Assembly (NCBI RefSeq): GCF_004135735.1
Contig: NZ_CP012670.1
Coordinates: forward strand, 186,001 to 250,000
Length of the DNA stretch: 64,000 bases
Direction of reading: 5' to 3'
DNA from: Sorangium cellulosum
GTDB taxonomy: Bacteria > Myxococcota_A > Polyangia > Polyangiales > Polyangiaceae
The position numbers and the translations under genes are program-made. The notes beneath the pieces were generated by a model that was not told the origin of the DNA, did no database searches, and saw only the letters and a list, made by a program, of their open reading frames with translations. This document shows, one piece after another, positions 16,878-25,822 of the stretch; within the stretch, counting starts at the first letter, position 1, and each line of letters begins with the position of its first letter.

Positions 16878-18441
16878 CTAGCCGTTCGTGCGACGCCGGC
16901 GGCGCAGGGCGAGGCCGGCGAGCGCGGCGAACATGGGCAGGAGCGTCGCCGCGCCCGGGCCGCTGCCCGCGGGCGTGGGCCGCGCCGCGCAGAGGCCGTT
17001 GCCCTCGGCGACGATGTCGTCGGGGTTCACGGTGGACTCCGGCGCGCAGGTGCCCGGCGCGCTGTCCTCCGAGCTGCACACCTGCCCCGCCGGGCAGCCG
17101 TTGCCGTCCTCGCCGCGGCAGCCGTCGACGCAGGTGCGCGTCGCCTCATCGCAGATCTTCCCGCTCGTCGGGCCGCCGCACGCGGCGTCCTCCTCGCAGC
17201 CCGCGTCATCGTCCGCGGGATCCCTGGGGTCGGTCTCGCCCTCGTCGATGGCGCCGTTGTGGTTCGCGTCCTCCTGGCCGTCGGGCACGCCGCCGTCGTC
17301 CGTGTCCGGATCGAGCGGGTTCGTGGTCGTCTCGGGATCCGCGTCCGGGATGCAGGTCCCCGCGCCCTCGTCGGTGGCCGCGTTGTCGCAGGGCAGGCCG
17401 AGCTCGGTGCCGTCGAACAGCCCGTCGTCGTCGCTGTCGGGGTCGAGCGCGTTGACGCGATCGTCGCCGTCGTGGTCGTCGCTGAAGTTCGGCTCCTGGC
17501 CGTCGAGCACGCCGTCGTCGTCGCTGTCGGCGTCGTTCGGGTCGGTGCCGATCTCGCCCTCGACCGCGTCGCTCAGGCCGTCGCCGTCGCTGTCCGTCGG
17601 CGTCCCGTCGTCGTCGCCGTTGTTGGGATCGGTCTCGCCCTCGTCGATGGCGCCGTTGAAGTTGATGTCCTCCTGGCCATCGGGCACGCCGCCGTCGTCC
17701 GTGTCCGGATCGATCGGCGAGGTCTTGGTCGCCCCCTCGTCGGCGTCGGGGCGGCAGTGGCCCGCGGCCGCGTCGGTGGCCTCGTGGTCGCAGGGCAGGC
17801 CGAGCTCGGTGCCGTCGAAGATCCCGTCGTTGTCGCTGTCGACGTCGAGCACGTTGACGAGCCCGTCGTCGTCGCTGTCCTCGCCGGGGTTGACCTCCGC
17901 CCCGTCGATGACGCCGTCGTCGTCCGTGTCGGCGTCGTTCGGATCGCTGCCCAGCGTCTCCTCCAGCGCGTCGCCGAGCCCGTCGCCGTCGGTGTCCGTC
18001 GGCAGCGCGTCGTCGGCGCCGTCGTTCGGGTCGGTCTCGCTCTCGTCGACGGCGCCGTTGTGGTTCGCGTCCTCCTGGCCGTCGGGCACGCCGCCGTCGT
18101 CCGTGTCCGGATCGAGCGGGCCCGTGGTCGACGCGGGATCCGCGTCCGGGATGCAGCTCGCCGCGTCCGGCGCGGTCGCCGGGCTGGAGCAGTCGCGGCC
18201 GAGCTCGGTGCCGTCGAACAGCCCGTCGCCGTCGCTGTCGGGGTCGAGCGCGTTGATGCGATCGTCGCCGTCGTGATCGTCGCTGAAGTTCGGCTCCTCG
18301 CCGTCGAGCACGCCGTCGTCGTCGCTGTCGGCGTCGTTCGGATCGGTGCCGATCTCGGCCTCGACCGCGTCGCTCAGGCCGTCGCCGTCGCTGTCGTCGA
18401 GCGGCGCGTCGTCGGACCGGTCGTTCGGATCGGACTCGCCC
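16878..18441 (-). CDS. C-terminal part of frameshifted TSP3-repeat surface protein, with sorting tail
   Basis: This frame continues the giant protein after a one-base deletion near 18441 and has no start codon of its own at the junction. It encodes about two and a half more units of calcium-binding thrombospondin type-3 repeat (DTDGDGLSDAVE, GTDPNDADSDDDG). A Cys-rich module follows (CEEDAACGGPTSGKICDEAT, CRGEDGNGCPAGQVC). The end is a sorting-type tail: Gly/Pro linker, hydrophobic ATLLPMFAALAGLAL, then RRRRR, matching the MYXO-CTERM architecture. Because repeats and tail are intact on both sides of the shift, either the mutation is recent or it is a sequencing error. Confidence 0.75.
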
Positions 18442-19200
18442 CGTCGATGGCGCCGTCGAGGTTGATGTCCTCCTGCCCGTCGGGCACCCCGCCGTCGTCG
18501 GTGTCCGGATCGAGCGCCGAGGTCGTGGTCGCCCCCTCGTCGGCGTCGGCGCGGCAGTGGCCCGCGGCCGCGTTGGTGGCCGCGTGGTCGCAGGGCAGGC
18601 CGAGCTCGGTGCCGTCGAACAGCCCGTCGTTGTCGCTGTCGACGTCGAGCACGTTGATGAGCCCGTCGCCGTCGGTGTCGTCGGCCGGGTTCGGCTCCTG
18701 CCCGTCGATGACGCCGTCGTCGTCCGTGTCGGCGTCGTTCGGATCGCTGCCGAGCGTCTCCTCCAGCCCGTCGCTGAGCCCATCGCCGTCGGTGTCCGCC
18801 GGGGTCCCGTCGTCGTCGCCGTTGTTCGGGTCGGTCTCGCCGTCGTCGATGGCGCCGTCGAGATCGACGTCCTCCTGGCCGTCGGGCACGCCGCCGTCGT
18901 CGCTGTCGGCGTCGAGCGGATCGGTCTTGGTCGCCCCCTCGTCGGCGTCGGCGCGGCAGTGGCCCGCGGCCGCGCTGGTGGCCTCGTGGTCGCAGGGCAG
19001 GCCGAGCTCGGTGCCGTCGTAGAGCCCGTCGTTGTCGCTGTCGGGGTCGAGCGCGTTGATGAGGCCGTCGCCGTCCGTGTCCTCGTCGAAGCGCGGCTCG
19101 TCGCCGTCGGGCACGCCGTCGTCGTCGCTGTCGGCGTCGTTCGGGTCGGTGCCGGCGGCGATCTCGTCGGGATCCTCGATCCCGTCCTCGTCCGTGTCGC
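17200..19200. repeat. Five tandem repeats of about 400 bp (TSP3 super-units)
   Basis: The phrase encoding DDGGVPDGQED recurs at about 17270, 17670, 18070, 18470 and 18870, giving a period near 400 bp. Units starting EETLGSD (2nd and 4th) alternate with those starting A/GEIGTD (3rd and 5th), which points to duplication of an 800-bp two-unit block. Confidence 0.88.
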
Positions 19201-21046
19201 AGCCGTTGTCGATGACGCCGTTGCAGTCGTTGTCGATCCCGTCCCCGCACGCGTCGGTCGCCTCGGGCACGCAGACGCAGGCGTTCGCGTCGGGATCGCA
19301 CTGCGGGGCCAGCGGCCCGCAGTGCGCGTCGGTGAGGCACTCGACGCACGCGTTGGGCGTCGTCTCCGTCTGGCAGTACGGCGTCGGCGCGGCGCACTGC
19401 GCGTCGGTCGCGCAGTCGTCGACGACGACGTCGGTCGGCGGGACGCCACCGGCCGGGCCGTTGCCGTCGGTCGGCGTCTCCTCGGCCGGCGAGCCCTGCT
19501 CTCCGGCGGCGGTCACGATCGCCTGGTTGGAGATCAGCCCCTCCGCGCCGGCGTCCACCGTGACCTGGAAGGTCACGGTCGTCGCCCCGGTGACGGCGGC
19601 GAGCGTGCCGCCCTCGTCCGCGTTCGCGCCCTCGCCGAGCCGCACGCGCACGGTGCGCGTGGCGGCGTCGTACTCGCCCTGATCGTCGCCGGCCGCGTCC
19701 GTCATCGCGCCCGCGTTCGGGCCCGATTCGATCGCCAGCGAGCCCGGCACGTAGGTCACGCCCGGGGGCAGGGGATCGGTGAGCACGGTGTCGACCGACG
19801 CGTCGTTGCCCGTGTTGACGACCTCGACCGTGTACCGGAGCACGTCGCCCGCGAGCAGCGGCTCGCCGTTCACGTCGACGGCCGTCTTCGTGGACGACGT
19901 GAAGTCCGGCTTGAAGGTCGAGATCGAGGTGACGAAGCCGGCGAGGAAATACAGATCGCCGTCGGTCGCCGCCTCGATGGGCGCCGAGGTCTGGCCTGCG
20001 GACACCATGTCCGTGATGTCGAGGACATCCATGTCGATGCCGGCCATGGCCCCGGGGAGCCCCCTCATCTGCGGCAGGTCCCCGACGGTCGACACCGGTA
20101 TGCCGAGGTACGAGCGCGTGCCGTTGAAGAAGTTGTCGGCGGGGTTCAGCGTGTTCTCGAGCACCTCGTCGTTGAAGAGGAAGCGGTCTCCGTCGATCGA
20201 CGCGTCCCCCTCGAACGTGATCATGCCGATCTTCGCGTCGTAGCCCGCGTTCGGCACCACGAACCCCGAGAGCGTGGCCGTCACGCCCTGGTCGGGCTGA
20301 CCAGCGGGCGGGGTGTTGACCCGGTCCAGCCCGTGGAAGAGCGCGAGGTGGCGCGGCGGCTCGGAGGCGAGCTGGTAGAACACGACCATCCACCAACCGG
20401 CGAAGTTGTTGTGGTCGAAGCTGGTGCCGCTCGCGGCGAAATCCTTGCTGTGGACGCCGCCCACCCGGTACGCGCCGGTCCCGTGCGCCTGCACGATCGC
20501 GGTGACGTCGGCGAACGACTGGTAGTACTCCGTCGTCGTGGGGTCCTCGTCCGGGGTGAACGACCCCCCGAGCGGGGCCACGGCGTGCACCTCCTCGGAG
20601 AAGCCGCTCGCGCCGGGGCGGTCCAGGGTCACCGTGGTGTCCACGGGCTCGCCGGGCGAGATGTGCGCGCCCCAGTAGAGGTAGGCGTGCGTGACCGTGG
20701 CGCCGGCCGGCACCTCGAGCCAGGCGGTGCTCCGCGCCTCGCTCGCGGTGATGGTGGTGTTCGCCTCCGCCTGCCCGTCCTCGGGCGAGTCGGCGCGCCA
20801 GTAGACGTCCGGCGCGCTGTCGCCGAGGCCGGTGCTCCCGCACTGCTCGGGGTCGGCGTTGCCCACCACGGGCGTCGCCGGCTCCAGGTCCCCACCGCAC
20901 TCGTAGCCGAGCGTGTTGCCGATCAGGAGGAAGTCGCCCCGCTGGCTGACCTCCACGTGCATCACGGGCGCGGCGTGCGCGGCGCCGCCCGGCCCGCCCA
21001 CCCAGGCGAGCCCGACAAGACCACCTATGATCAGACGTCTCTTCAC
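18374..21046 (-). CDS. Giant DUF11/thrombospondin type-3 surface protein, N-terminal part (frameshifted)
   Basis: The open frame is 890 residues from a GTG that overlaps the OmpA-gene stop (GTGA). It has a signal peptide (LIIGGLVGLAWVGGPGGAAHA), then a large beta domain with VTHAYLYWGAHI and SFDHNNFAGWWMVVFYQ as in myxobacterial surface proteins. A DUF11-like domain follows (LRYTVEVVNTGNDASVDTVL). Next come Cys-rich EGF-like segments, then thrombospondin type-3 Asp-rich calcium repeats. The last 30 residues (ASPIRTTGPTTRRST...) are out of frame. Comparison with sister repeats shows one missing base near 18441, after which the minus-strand frame resumes to 16878. The full product would be about 1,390 residues. 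Confidence 0.85.
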   Translation of the reverse strand: MKRRLIIGGLVGLAWVGGPGGAAHAAPVMHVEVSQRGDFLLIGNTLGYECGGDLEPATPVVGNADPEQCGSTGLGDSAPDVYWRADSPEDGQAEANTTITASEARSTAWLEVPAGATVTHAYLYWGAHISPGEPVDTTVTLDRPGASGFSEEVHAVAPLGGSFTPDEDPTTTEYYQSFADVTAIVQAHGTGAYRVGGVHSKDFAASGTSFDHNNFAGWWMVVFYQLASEPPRHLALFHGLDRVNTPPAGQPDQGVTATLSGFVVPNAGYDAKIGMITFEGDASIDGDRFLFNDEVLENTLNPADNFFNGTRSYLGIPVSTVGDLPQMRGLPGAMAGIDMDVLDITDMVSAGQTSAPIEAATDGDLYFLAGFVTSISTFKPDFTSSTKTAVDVNGEPLLAGDVLRYTVEVVNTGNDASVDTVLTDPLPPGVTYVPGSLAIESGPNAGAMTDAAGDDQGEYDAATRTVRVRLGEGANADEGGTLAAVTGATTVTFQVTVDAGAEGLISNQAIVTAAGEQGSPAEETPTDGNGPAGGVPPTDVVVDDCATDAQCAAPTPYCQTETTPNACVECLTDAHCGPLAPQCDPDANACVCVPEATDACGDGIDNDCNGVIDNGCDTDEDGIEDPDEIAAGTDPNDADSDDDGVPDGDEPRFDEDTDGDGLINALDPDSDNDGLYDGTELGLPCDHEATSAAAGHCRADADEGATKTDPLDADSDDGGVPDGQEDVDLDGAIDDGETDPNNGDDDGTPADTDGDGLSDGLEETLGSDPNDADTDDDGVIDGQEPNPADDTDGDGLINVLDVDSDNDGLFDGTELGLPCDHAATNAAAGHCRADADEGATTTSALDPDTDDGGVPDGQEDINLDGAIDGASPIRTTGPTTRRSTTATATA

Positions 21047-22899
21047 GGTGCCTCCTGCTGCTGCTTCGGCTTCTTCTCGAGGATCTTGAACTGCACGCGG
21101 CGGTTCTTCTGGCGCCCCTCGGCGGTGTCGTTGTCGGCGATCGGGACGTCGGGCCCGTAGCCCTTCGGCGTGAGCCGCTCGGCCTCGACGCCGCGCTGGA
21201 CCAGCGCCTTGACCACGGACTCGGCGCGGGCCTGGCTCAGCTTCATGTTATACGCGCGTCCGCCGCGCGGATCGGTGTGCCCTTGCACCTCGACCTTGAG
21301 GATCTCCGGGTGCTCCTTCAGCACACCCGCGACCTCCTCGAGGAGCTCGTCGCTCGCCTTCTTGATGGTCGCCTTGTTGGTGTCGAACTGCACCTGCTGC
21401 AGGATGACGATCTCGGTCTCGGTCATCCGCACCGCGACGGGGCAGCCGTTCTTCGCCGGATCCGGATCGACCTTGCCCTTCTCGTCGGGGCAGGCGTCCT
21501 GATCGTCGCGCACCGTGTCGCCGTCGCGGTCGCCGGGGCAGCCGTTCGTGGCCGGGTCCGCTGTGCGGATGCCGGCGATGTTGGGGCAGGCGTCCTCCGC
21601 GTCGATCACCCCGTCGCCGTCCGTGTCGGGCGGCGGCGGGCAGCCGTGCTGCTTCGGGTCCTCGTTGGTCGGGCCGGGCTGCTCCGGGCACGCGTCGACG
21701 TCGTCGGTGATGCCGTCCTTGTCGCGGTCCCCGGGCGGCGGGCAGCCGTGCTTCTTCGGATCGTCGTTCGCGACGCCGGCCGTGTCGGGGCACGCGTCGA
21801 CCTCGTCGAGGATGCCGTCCTTGTCGCGATCGGACGGCGGGCAGCCGTGCTTCTTCGGATCGTCGCTCGCGACGCCGGCCGTGTCGGGGCAGGCGTCCTG
21901 CTCGTTCAGGATGCGATCCTTGTCGCGATCCGGGTCCTCGCGCCGCACCTCGGGCGAGTACGCGAGCATGGCCACGGCGCGGACGTCCGGCGTGCCGAGC
22001 CCCGACGTGAAGCCGGGGCCGACGCCGGCGCCGATCTCGAAATCGCGGAGCGCGGGCGCGAAGCGGTACCGCACGCCGAGCAGCGCCTCGACGTTGGTGT
22101 TGCGCGCCTCGGGCCCCTCCAGCACCGTGGTCACGTTCACCTCGGGGCCGATCTGGAGCTGCTCCTCGGGCAGGAGGAGGAAGCCGAGGCCCGCGCCGGT
22201 GTTGAGCGAGAGGCCCTGCTGCACCTGCGCGAACGTCTGCGAGGGGCGCAGCTCGACGCCGGCCGAGAGCGACCAGACGAGGTTCGGGATCCGGCCGCCG
22301 GCGATGATCTGCGGCATGCCGCGCACCGAGCCCTCGCCCACGAACGAGCCGGGCTCGCCGTCGCCGGTCGGCAGCCAGACGTAGCCACCGACGGCGAGCT
22401 GGAACGGATCGAAGTAGTCGCCGAGCAGGCGCAGCCTGAGCCCGAGCCGGAGATCGCCGATCTCCGCCCCGCTCGGCGACGCGAAGGCGAGGCCCTCGGC
22501 GGCGGGGCTCTCGCCCTGCTGCAGCACGGCGAGCGGCACGTCGAGGTTGACGTGCAGCCGGTCCCAGACCGTGAACGAGCCGTTCAGGTGCAGGAACATC
22601 TGGTGCTCCACGATGGAGCCGATGCGCTCGTCGGAGCTCTTGCGCGTGAGCACGAGCGGGTTGTGCGCGTAATCGCCGAGCAGCATCAGGTGGAGGGTCG
22701 GGCTGCCGTCCTGATTGGGCGAGGCCGCATAGGGCGACGGCACACCGAACATGCGGTCGCCGGCGGGCGCGGGGCTGAAGCGATCGAGGGCGAGGCCGCG
22801 CGTTGCGTCCGCCTGCTGAGCGAACGCCGGCGCGGCCCACGCCGCCGCGGCCAGCGCGGCGGCTCCGCATATCCATTGAGGGGGGGAATGGGCTCTCAT
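21043..22899 (-). CDS. OmpA-family outer-membrane protein with TSP3 repeats
   Basis: A 618-residue protein with a signal peptide ending AAPAFAQ. Residues ~30-340 form a beta-rich outer-membrane barrel (LHLMLLGDYAHNPLVL, LRLGLRLRLLGDYFDPF). Five calcium-binding TSP3-type segments follow (DRDKDGILDEVDACPDTAG...HGCPP). The C-terminal OmpA/MotB peptidoglycan-binding domain has VQFDTNKATIKK, VEVQGHTDPRGG and NMKLSQARAESV. It ties the outer membrane to the cell wall. The chosen ATG removes a basic 21-residue extension. It is the first gene of an operon with the giant TSP3 protein; both carry Asp-rich calcium motifs, so a physical partnership is plausible. Confidence 0.92.
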   Translation of the reverse strand: MRAHSPPQWICGAAALAAAAWAAPAFAQQADATRGLALDRFSPAPAGDRMFGVPSPYAASPNQDGSPTLHLMLLGDYAHNPLVLTRKSSDERIGSIVEHQMFLHLNGSFTVWDRLHVNLDVPLAVLQQGESPAAEGLAFASPSGAEIGDLRLGLRLRLLGDYFDPFQLAVGGYVWLPTGDGEPGSFVGEGSVRGMPQIIAGGRIPNLVWSLSAGVELRPSQTFAQVQQGLSLNTGAGLGFLLLPEEQLQIGPEVNVTTVLEGPEARNTNVEALLGVRYRFAPALRDFEIGAGVGPGFTSGLGTPDVRAVAMLAYSPEVRREDPDRDKDRILNEQDACPDTAGVASDDPKKHGCPPSDRDKDGILDEVDACPDTAGVANDDPKKHGCPPPGDRDKDGITDDVDACPEQPGPTNEDPKQHGCPPPPDTDGDGVIDAEDACPNIAGIRTADPATNGCPGDRDGDTVRDDQDACPDEKGKVDPDPAKNGCPVAVRMTETEIVILQQVQFDTNKATIKKASDELLEEVAGVLKEHPEILKVEVQGHTDPRGGRAYNMKLSQARAESVVKALVQRGVEAERLTPKGYGPDVPIADNDTAEGRQKNRRVQFKILEKKPKQQQEAP

Positions 22900-23377
22900 G
22901 CGCAAGATCACCTCTGGGTGCTTGGGGCGAGCGGCCGGCCATCGGCTCCGGCGCGCAGGCACGTTGGGGGGAACGCCGCGCCTCGGGGGGAGGGGCGGCG
23001 AGCGACCGCGAAACCCAGGGCCGTCTTACACTTCTTCGCCGGACGGCGTCGATGTACTTTTCGTCGCGGCTCGGCCCGGGCTGCCTCGGCCTCGGCGGCG
23101 AGGATCCTCGCTGCGAAGCGCGAGCTCACCGTCGAGCGATCCCCCTGGCTGGCGCTCCGCGGCGGGCGGCGGGCGTGGGGCGGGCGTGGCGTGGTGGGAT
23201 GCGTATCGCCGGGCGTGAATCGGCCGGACCTCACGACCGCGCGCGAGGTCCAGGCCGCGCGCGCGGGTATCGGGCCGCACCGCGGCCGCAGAGAGGCCCC
23301 GGGCTCGGGAGGGGGGCGTGCGCGCCGTCACGCCGGCGCGACGAGGCGCGCTGTCGCCCCGGCGCGGGGCGTCGCCG
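22900..23377. other. Intergenic gap, no gene seen
   Basis: This stretch lies between the 3' end of the small ADH-linked gene and the start of the OmpA operon. Frames here are Arg/Gly-rich shadows without motifs. It must carry the OmpA-operon promoter, but I could not identify one. Confidence 0.45.
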
Positions 23378-23770
23378 TCACGCGCCCATCGGCGCCGCGC
23401 TCCCGGGCCGATCGGCCCTTCGGGCCCGTCGCTTGAGCCGGAGAGGCAGGCTCGCGATGACGTCGAGCCGATCGGCGAGGCCCAGCGCGAGCCAGTGGGA
23501 GAGCCGGTGATCCGGGATCGCGTAGGCCACGCGGCGCAGCGCGCCGCGCACGCCCCTCGGCGGCAGCGCCGTGCTGAACACCGGCGTCGGGCGGGCGAGG
23601 CCCGGGTGCGTGAGCACCCGTCCCTCGATGGGCTGCCGCGCGGGCTCTATCCAGTGCGCGTCGGGCAACAGGTGCGGCGGCGCCTCCCTCGGGACACCGG
23701 GCCTGTCCTCCGGACACAGGTCCGCGCCCCAGAATGGCAGATCCCTGGGAAGCATGATCTCGATATCCAT
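23378..23770 (-). CDS. Small conserved-looking protein downstream of Zn alcohol dehydrogenase
   Basis: A 130-residue protein of unknown function. The N-terminus MDIEIMLPRDLPFWGADLCP precedes a middle section VLTHPGLARPTPVFSTALPP and RVAYAIPDHRLSHWLALGLADRLDV. The C-terminus is very basic. It has no signal peptide. It lies 29 bp downstream of the dehydrogenase on the same strand, so it is almost certainly co-transcribed and may serve the same pathway. Confidence 0.72.
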   Translation of the reverse strand: MDIEIMLPRDLPFWGADLCPEDRPGVPREAPPHLLPDAHWIEPARQPIEGRVLTHPGLARPTPVFSTALPPRGVRGALRRVAYAIPDHRLSHWLALGLADRLDVIASLPLRLKRRARRADRPGSAAPMGA

Positions 23771-23799
23771 GGTCGCCTCCTCCTCTCCCGTCGAGAAGC

Positions 23800-24951
23800 T
23801 CACCCGGCCTCGCCCGGGATGAGCACGGCCTTGATGATCCCGTCGGTGCGCGCCGCGAACAGGCGGTACATCTCCGGCGCCGACTCGAGCGGGACGCGGT
23901 GGGTGATGAGCGCCCTGGGATCGAGGTTCCCCTTGCGGATGTGCTGGAGCAGGTGCGGCATGTACCGCTTCACGTCGCACTGACCGGCCTTGAGCGTCAG
24001 GCCCTTGTTCATGGCCGCGCCGACGTCGATGAGGTTCCACGGCGGCCCGTAGACGCCGACGATCGAGACCCTGCCGCCGCGGCGGACCGACTGGATCGCC
24101 CAGTTGAGGGCGACCGGCGAGCCGGCCTCCAGCCGGAGCCGCTTGCCGAGGAGATCGCGCGCCAGCGAGCCGCTCGCCTCGAGGCCCACCGCCTCGATGC
24201 ACACGTCCGGCCCGCGGCCGTCGGTCATGTCGCGGAGGACGGTCACGACGTCGGGGACCTTGCTGAAGTCGACGGTCTCCGCGCGGGCGTAGCAGCGCGC
24301 GAACGCCAGGCGGTAATCGACCGAGTCGACGGCGATGACCCGGCGCGCGCCGAGCAGCCAGGCGCACCGCTGGGCGATCAGGCCGACCGGCCCGCAGCCG
24401 AAGACCGCCACGGTGTCCGCGGGGGTGATGTCCCCCATCTCCGCGGCCTGATAGCCCGTGGGGAGGATGTCCGAGAGGAAGAGCACGTCCTCCTCGGAGA
24501 GGTCGTCCGGGATCTTCATGGGCCCGACGTCCGCGAAGGGGACGCGGACGCGCTCGGCCTGGCCGCCCTGGTATCCGCCGGTCGTGTGCGAGTAGCCGAA
24601 CATGCCGCTGGCGAGGGTGGAGAGCGGGTTGGTGTTCTCGCAGGCGGAGGTGCGCTCCCGCTGGCAGAAGAAGCAGGTGCCGCAGGCGATGTTGAACGGG
24701 ACGACGACGCGGTCGCCGCGTCGCAGCGTCTGCACGCAGGGGCCGACCTCCTCGACGACCCCGGTGAACTCGTGACCGAAGATGGTGCCGACGCGCGTGT
24801 CGGGCACGTATCCGTGATAGAGGTGCAGATCGGAGCCGCAGATCGCCGCGCGCGTCACGCGCAGGATCACGTCGTTCGGGTGTTGAATCCGGGGCTCCGG
24901 GGCCTTCTCGACACGGACGCAACGCGGGCCATGGTACGTGAGCGCGAGCAT
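23800..24951 (-). CDS. Zinc-dependent alcohol dehydrogenase (MDR; formaldehyde dehydrogenase-like)
   Basis: A 383-residue medium-chain dehydrogenase. Catalytic zinc ligands are Cys38 (AAICGSDLHLYHG) and His60-Glu61 (GHE). The structural zinc loop has Cys90, Cys93, Cys96 and Cys104 (CGTCFFCQRERTSAC). The Rossmann motif is VAVFGCGPVGL followed by VIAVDS, which favours NAD over NADP. Length and the HLYHGYVPDTRVG substrate loop place it near glutathione-independent formaldehyde dehydrogenase and related threonine/alcohol dehydrogenases. It is the first gene of a two-gene unit with the small downstream protein and probably serves aldehyde or alcohol detoxification. Confidence 0.9.
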   Translation of the reverse strand: MLALTYHGPRCVRVEKAPEPRIQHPNDVILRVTRAAICGSDLHLYHGYVPDTRVGTIFGHEFTGVVEEVGPCVQTLRRGDRVVVPFNIACGTCFFCQRERTSACENTNPLSTLASGMFGYSHTTGGYQGGQAERVRVPFADVGPMKIPDDLSEEDVLFLSDILPTGYQAAEMGDITPADTVAVFGCGPVGLIAQRCAWLLGARRVIAVDSVDYRLAFARCYARAETVDFSKVPDVVTVLRDMTDGRGPDVCIEAVGLEASGSLARDLLGKRLRLEAGSPVALNWAIQSVRRGGRVSIVGVYGPPWNLIDVGAAMNKGLTLKAGQCDVKRYMPHLLQHIRKGNLDPRALITHRVPLESAPEMYRLFAARTDGIIKAVLIPGEAG

Positions 24952-25260
24952 GCGGTTATCCCTCCACTCGGCTCGACGAGCAATGCAAGGGGCGAACCGG
25001 CCGGGGGCGCGCCTGGGTGCACCCGGCGTGAGCGCTCCGGTGTGCGCCCGGCGTGAGCCTCGGGTGCGCGGAACTCCTGGCGAGCGGCGACAGCAGGGCG
25101 AGCGGCGACAGCAGGGCGAGCGGCGACAGCAGGGCGAACGGCGCGGGGGCGCGAACCTGGGAGGAGCGGGCGTGTCAGCGCGGCCGGATCGGCGCCGCGC
25201 GCGCGTGATCGACGGACGCCGCGGGCCGCAGGGGAGCCCGCGGCGAGGCGCTGGGCCCCC
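24952..25260. other. Intergenic gap with three 18-bp tandem repeats
   Basis: The gap between the dehydrogenase start and the VOC gene end contains no credible gene. Its only structure is three identical 18-bp units at 25082-25135. The dehydrogenase promoter should lie near 24960-25020, but no consensus is evident. Confidence 0.5.
25082..25135. repeat. Three perfect 18-bp tandem repeats
   Basis: Three identical copies of GAGCGGCGACAGCAGGGC lie head to tail in non-coding DNA, followed by a degraded partial fourth copy. Identity of the copies suggests recent slippage. Confidence 0.92.
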
Positions 25261-25761
25261 TCACTCCTGCTCGGGCACGCGCCCCGGGACGCGCGGGGAC
25301 AGCGGGAGCTGGACGCCCTCGGACAGGTTGCCCTTGCCGGGGACGTGGTTGATCTCGAGCCGGATGCCGTCCGGATCCTCGAACAGGATCGAGTAGTAGC
25401 CGGCCGCCCACGCGCCCTCCCGCGGCGCGTGCACGAGCTTGCCGCCGAGCGCGGCCAGGGTGCTCTGGAAGAACGCGTGGAACGCGTCGATGTCCTCGCG
25501 GCCGCGGGCGCGGAAGCACAGGTGGTGCAGGCCGGGCCTGTACTGGTGAAAGCGGGCGCCGGCGTGCTCCGGGTTCACGGGGCGAATCAGCAGGCCGGTC
25601 TTGCCGCCGATGTAATAGAGCGCGGGCCGCTCGTCCTCGTCGCCCGGATCGTCGTACTGGCACTGCATCTCGAAGTGCTCGCACAGCGCGCGATAGAACG
25701 CGCGGCTGCGCGGGAAGTCAGTGACCGAGAGCTGGATATGGGCAATTCCGGCGAGGTTCAT
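25261..25761 (-). CDS. VOC (glyoxalase/dioxygenase superfamily) protein
   Basis: A 166-residue vicinal-oxygen-chelate protein with paired beta-alpha-beta-beta-beta modules. The N-terminal GIAHIQLSVTDFPRSRAFYR supplies the first metal-side His. HQYRPGLHHLCFRAR and the closing SILFEDPDGIRLEINHVP supply the later His and Glu ligands. It is probably a metal-dependent lyase, isomerase or antibiotic-resistance-type enzyme; the substrate cannot be told from sequence. It stands alone, convergent to no close partner. Confidence 0.87.
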   Translation of the reverse strand: MNLAGIAHIQLSVTDFPRSRAFYRALCEHFEMQCQYDDPGDEDERPALYYIGGKTGLLIRPVNPEHAGARFHQYRPGLHHLCFRARGREDIDAFHAFFQSTLAALGGKLVHAPREGAWAAGYYSILFEDPDGIRLEINHVPGKGNLSEGVQLPLSPRVPGRVPEQE

Positions 25762-25822
25762 GCGATCACGATAGCCCAGGTCCGCCCGGTGGATGGGCCC
25801 GCCGCGGCGCGCGCGCCGCTCT

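Noticed and set aside
16458..19022. 854-codon and similar plus-strand frames across the TSP3 gene
   Set aside because: Val/Gly/Ser-rich shadow of Asp-rich calcium repeats on the other strand.
17200..19200. Possible mobile-element or CRISPR repeat from regular 400-bp spacing
   Set aside because: Repeats encode calcium-binding TSP3 super-units of one protein.
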